Assembly (NCBI GenBank): GCA_900642245.1
Contig: CAAAJI010000156.1
Coordinates: 106,910-117,047 of the forward strand
Direction of reading: 5' to 3'
Source: Fragilaria radians
Taxonomy: Eukaryota > Bacillariophyta > Fragilariophyceae > Fragilariales > Fragilariaceae
DNA: 10,138 nucleotides
Each line of letters begins with the position of its first letter. The stretch's first letter is position 1. A model generated the notes under the pieces. It saw only the letters and a list, made by a program, of their open reading frames with translations. It searched no databases and was not told the DNA's origin. Below, piece after piece: positions 7,465 through 10,138 of the stretch. Made by a program: the position numbers and the translations under genes.

Positions 7465-7530
7465 GTTAATGAGCGGGTACCAGCCATCTGAACCCAAGTA
7501 ATTGGTAAAATGTCGTAAAACAGCTGCCAG

Positions 7531-7734
7531 ATGGCCACATCTGGAATGAGTAGTCATTTCAAGAGGCCCTACGTGGTTTTGAACTTAATTATTGCAGCTC
7601 AACTGTACAACAGGAAGAAAACGATTTATGATGGAACGGGCAAATTGTTTTACTCTGACAGCATTAGGGAGATGGTAAATAATGGCCTCCCTAATTGTAT
7701 TCACACAATCATTCCAACCACCAACTTTAAGTAA
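7531..7734 (+). CDS. unassigned 67-codon open frame, doubtful
   Basis: An ATG-to-TAA frame with protein-like composition: MATSGMSSHFKRPYVVLNL, IIAAQLYNRKKTIYDGTGKL, then SIREMVNNGLPNCIHTIIP. I recognise no family. It sits between the shared 3' block and the gypsy remnant, so it may be part of a decayed element (for instance a leftover of gag) rather than a host gene. Just downstream, near 7783-7815 and in another frame, is a Cys cluster, CCKCTCKGCHMARKK, bounded by a stop upstream. No other support was found. Confidence 0.25.
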   Translation: MATSGMSSHFKRPYVVLNLIIAAQLYNRKKTIYDGTGKLFYSDSIREMVNNGLPNCIHTIIPTTNFK

Positions 7735-7840
7735 GATGATAAAAGCAAATCCGATCCAGAAGTTTGCACCTACTTTAATTGTCTACTTGTTGTAAGTGCA
7801 CTTGCAAGGGGTGTCACATGGCAAGAAAAAAAGGTCCAGT

Positions 7841-9712
7841 GCAAATTTTGAATTATGTAACATGATTGGTCATGTCAAAGATGACTGCTGTTTCAAGTTG
7901 AAGGCAAAAAAGAACTTCAACGACCCAACTAACTTCTAAGGCTAAAAATGCACGAGAAAATGTTATGCTTGAACCTGAAATGTCTAATCTTATGGATGCC
8001 ATTAACAACCTAAATGAGATGCCTGAGATGCAGGAATCTCTCAAAAATATGGAGACTGAGGTATGCCAAAACATGATCTAATACTACTGAAACTACAGCT
8101 TTAAAGTTAGAATCAGCAGTAGTAATTAAGAATAATAGTTTCAATGATTAATATTTTAAAATGTCTTATTAGATACAGGCACTGCTCTAACTATAGTAAA
8201 AGCAAATCGTCCCCCTAAATAATACTTAGAAAACAATCGTAAAGCAACCAAAAAGGTTTGGAACACGCATTCAGGGAGTTTTGTCACAAAATTTGATATC
8301 AAAGTAACCTTTATTTCATCCATTTTGTTTTTAGTTGAGAAATCAAATGATTAGTAACAGTTGACAAAACCGACAACTCATCTTGGTACAACATGATTGT
8401 CAGACAAGATCTTCAACCCTCAATAGGCACAGACATTTCAAAATTTCGATGTGAACTGCTAATTCAAATTTAGTTGACTTAGATAATATCAATCGCAATT
8501 ACAAGAATTATTTGGATATTTTTGTGATTGCATCTTCTATAGATGATAATTTTGAAAGGGCAAATTTAGACGCCAATCTTAATTTACTCAGATATTTAGA
8601 CTCCAAACAAAAATTGACTTGAAGTCATTGTTACTCAAAAACAAATCCTTACGTTGTTGGTACTTAAGGTTAACTGGAAAATAGACGCAGCACATTTGCA
8701 ATTAAAAACGAGAGAAATGATATTTCACTTACCTGCATTCTCAGTCCCGAAAATTCACGAACAAACACTTAAGGGAGAAAATTAAAAGACTTTGTGAATT
8801 GATAGTTTTGTAACCTAAAGTTGCATTAGAGTATCAATCTCCATCTTTTATTATACCTAAGAAAAACGGGACTGCCAAAATAGAATCTGTTTAGAGTATT
8901 AAACTTAAAACTTCAACAAGTTACTCATCCAATCCCGAGAATTCAGGATACTTTAATTAGCTTGAATGGCTTTACTTATGCCACTTCAATTGATCTAAAT
9001 ATGGGCTATTATAGATTAACCCATATGCCTGAAGCCCAAAAATTATACACAATAGTATTTCCTTGGTGAAAATGCACCCGACACTTTTCAAAATAAAATT
9101 AATCCATTAATGGATGGACTCAACTATGTACCAGCTTACTTAGACGATATTTTAGTCCTAGCAAAAAATACGTATGTAGCTCATCTAAATAAATTAGATA
9201 CCGTCTTACAAAGACTGCATACAGCAAACTTAAAAATCAATAATGAAAAAAGTATGTGTATAGTAAGTCATTGGAATACTTAGGATATCACATTACGACT
9301 TCCGGTTTTAGCCCAATTTCTTTGAAGGTGGAAGCAATACAGCAACTTAAGCATCCTAAGACCTTGAAGCAACTGTGCTCACTCTCAGGGCTAATTCATT
9401 GTTATTGCAATATGTGGAAGCAAAGATTGCAGATAATGAGCTCTTTAACTGAATTAAGAAATGTCACAAGGAGAAGTGAATTGTTTAATTGGAGAGAGGC
9501 CCAAGACAAAGCTTTAAACAATATTAAACAATTAATTAGAAAAAATACTATGGTAATATTTCCAGACTTCAACAAACTGTCTTCAAAATACATACAGATG
9601 CTTCTGATTGTCAATTGGGCTGGGTCATAAGCCAAAATAATGAGCTTATTGCCTTCTATAGTAAAACATTAACCGCAACTTGTCTTAATTATACTGTAGG
9701 AGAACAAGTGCA
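7841..9712 (+). pseudogene. Ty3/gypsy retrotransposon gag-pol remnant
   Basis: Domains appear in canonical order but in several frames with many stops. A degenerate zinc knuckle at 7847-7888 reads FELCNMIGHVKDDC, with its first Cys replaced by Phe. The protease starts at 8163 (VLLDTGTALTIV, catalytic Asp at 8172) with HSGSFVTKFDIKVTF and, at 8384, WYNMIVRQDLQPSIGTD, standing for the YDMIIGRDLL-type motif. RT begins near 8750 (AFSVPKIHEQTLK, SPSFIIPKKNGT, HPIPRIQDTLISLNGFTYAT), with the motif A Asp at 8992 (DLNMGYY) and YLDD at 9137-9148. Between PW (9061-9066) and ENAPDTFQ a frame change coincides with loss of about 11 residues (the usual GKYxYxRLPMG part). The thumb/connection follows from 9256 (LEYLGYHITTSGF, NWREAQDKAL). 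RNase H starts at 9591 (HTDASDCQLGWVIS, IAFYSKTL, NYTVGEQ) and ends abruptly near 9712. No integrase or LTR belonging to it is visible. It is not functional. Confidence 0.9.
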
Positions 9713-9815
9713 CTATGCAACCGAATAGGCCTGTAGAAGTAACCTAGAGTGGGATAGGTGGTAGAAGTATAGGTTTTGTTAAATTATGATCTAATTTAGT
9801 TTGCTAATCTAATCT
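9713..9815. other. junction between gypsy remnant and the right-edge element
   Basis: RNase H similarity stops after NYTVGEQ. The next 100 bp have stops in all frames, a repeated word GTAGAAGTA (near 9733 and 9762) and a purine-rich run GAGTGGGATAGGTGGTAGAAG that could be a polypurine tract lying next to an LTR. Nothing else is identifiable. Confidence 0.35.
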
Positions 9816-10138
9816 TGTTGTAATTCATCCGTGATTGACGAAATTTTCATCAACTCTTGTTCAATTGTTTTAACTTAGAGTCAACAAACATTTTGGTGGT
9901 CAATATTAGCCATATAAATACTATTACTTAACTTATTTTAGTTCGTTGATTAAGTATTTTATTGCCAATTTAGTTTACTAAAACAGATTAAGTAAACTTT
10001 TTTCATTTCCTTAAGTAATCTTTAAGATCAATCTTCTTTGAGTTAATCAGCTCAAAGTCTTTATTATTGGTGCTTCCTTCTCTTCTTAGAAGTCCGCATA
10101 TTGCACAAGAGATGCTCTTATTGTCAAAACTCTAAATG
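9816..10138 (+). mobile_element. possible LTR, partial, at the right edge
   Basis: The segment starts TGTTGTAATTCATCC, has a TATA box (CCATATAAATAC, around 9909-9920), is non-coding and AT-rich, and becomes pyrimidine-rich (CTTCCTTCTCTTCTTAG) toward the edge. That is the layout of a retrotransposon LTR with U3, TATA and R/U5, and its start close to the break in the gypsy RNase H fits insertion or recombination there. The other end and any CA terminus lie outside the window. An ordinary host promoter is the main alternative. Confidence 0.35.

Noticed and set aside
7853..8074. Minus-strand frame over the zinc knuckle region
   Set aside because: It is opposite the plus-strand zinc knuckle remnant and shows no family signal.
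9402..9635. Minus-strand frame over RT/RNase H
   Set aside because: It is the antisense of a recognisable gypsy pol segment.
1..10138. tRNA, rRNA, CRISPR array or bacterial defence operon
   Set aside because: No tRNA box pattern, no regularly spaced repeats and no operon-like gene packing were seen. The window is eukaryotic and TE-rich.

Overview
The window is AT-rich, TE-laden nuclear DNA of a eukaryote, most likely a diatom or a close stramenopile. The points behind that call are a Crinkler (CRN)-type N-terminal ubiquitin-like domain in the phrasing I associate with diatom CRN families (6656-7216), short GT-AG introns, a decayed Ty3/gypsy retrotransposon, and a piggyBac-type DNA transposon. 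There is no sign of bacterial operon structure, and no rRNA, tRNA or CRISPR was seen. The lineage call rests on remembered family resemblance and is an inference.

Left part (1-1033): the 3' end of an unrecognised protein gene runs in from the left edge. Its open frame stops at 455, but a GTAAGA donor sits exactly on that stop, and an acceptor at 744 would join in frame to a short tail ending at 763. From there on the DNA is a roughly 257-269 bp block that recurs just after the CRN-type gene 6.45 kb away, so two different genes share a 3' end.

1034-3193 is a decayed piggyBac-type transposon. It has imperfect terminal inverted repeats and TTAA at both ends, and a minus-strand transposase broken by frameshifts and stops. 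Its DDE region and C-terminal Cys-rich finger are still readable. Next to it (3370-3735, minus) is a broken piece of a retrotransposon gag. 3736-4910 holds no gene I can support.

Middle (4911-7216) is the genic island. A minus-strand 204-residue hypothetical protein and a small two-exon plus-strand gene candidate diverge from a 109-bp intergenic stretch. After about 650 bp without genes comes the CRN-type gene, 186 residues, intact.

Right part: after the second copy of the shared 3' block and an unassigned open frame (7531-7734), 7841-9712 is a ruined plus-strand Ty3/gypsy gag-pol. Remnants of zinc knuckle, aspartic protease, RT and RNase H are in canonical order but in several frames. It breaks off early in RNase H. 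The last roughly 320 bp look like a piece of an unrelated LTR or promoter-bearing element.

The most promising idea is modular: a CRN-type header gene and a different upstream gene share one 3' exon/UTR cassette within a transposon-rich locus. This would fit CRN families diversifying by recombination between conserved ends.
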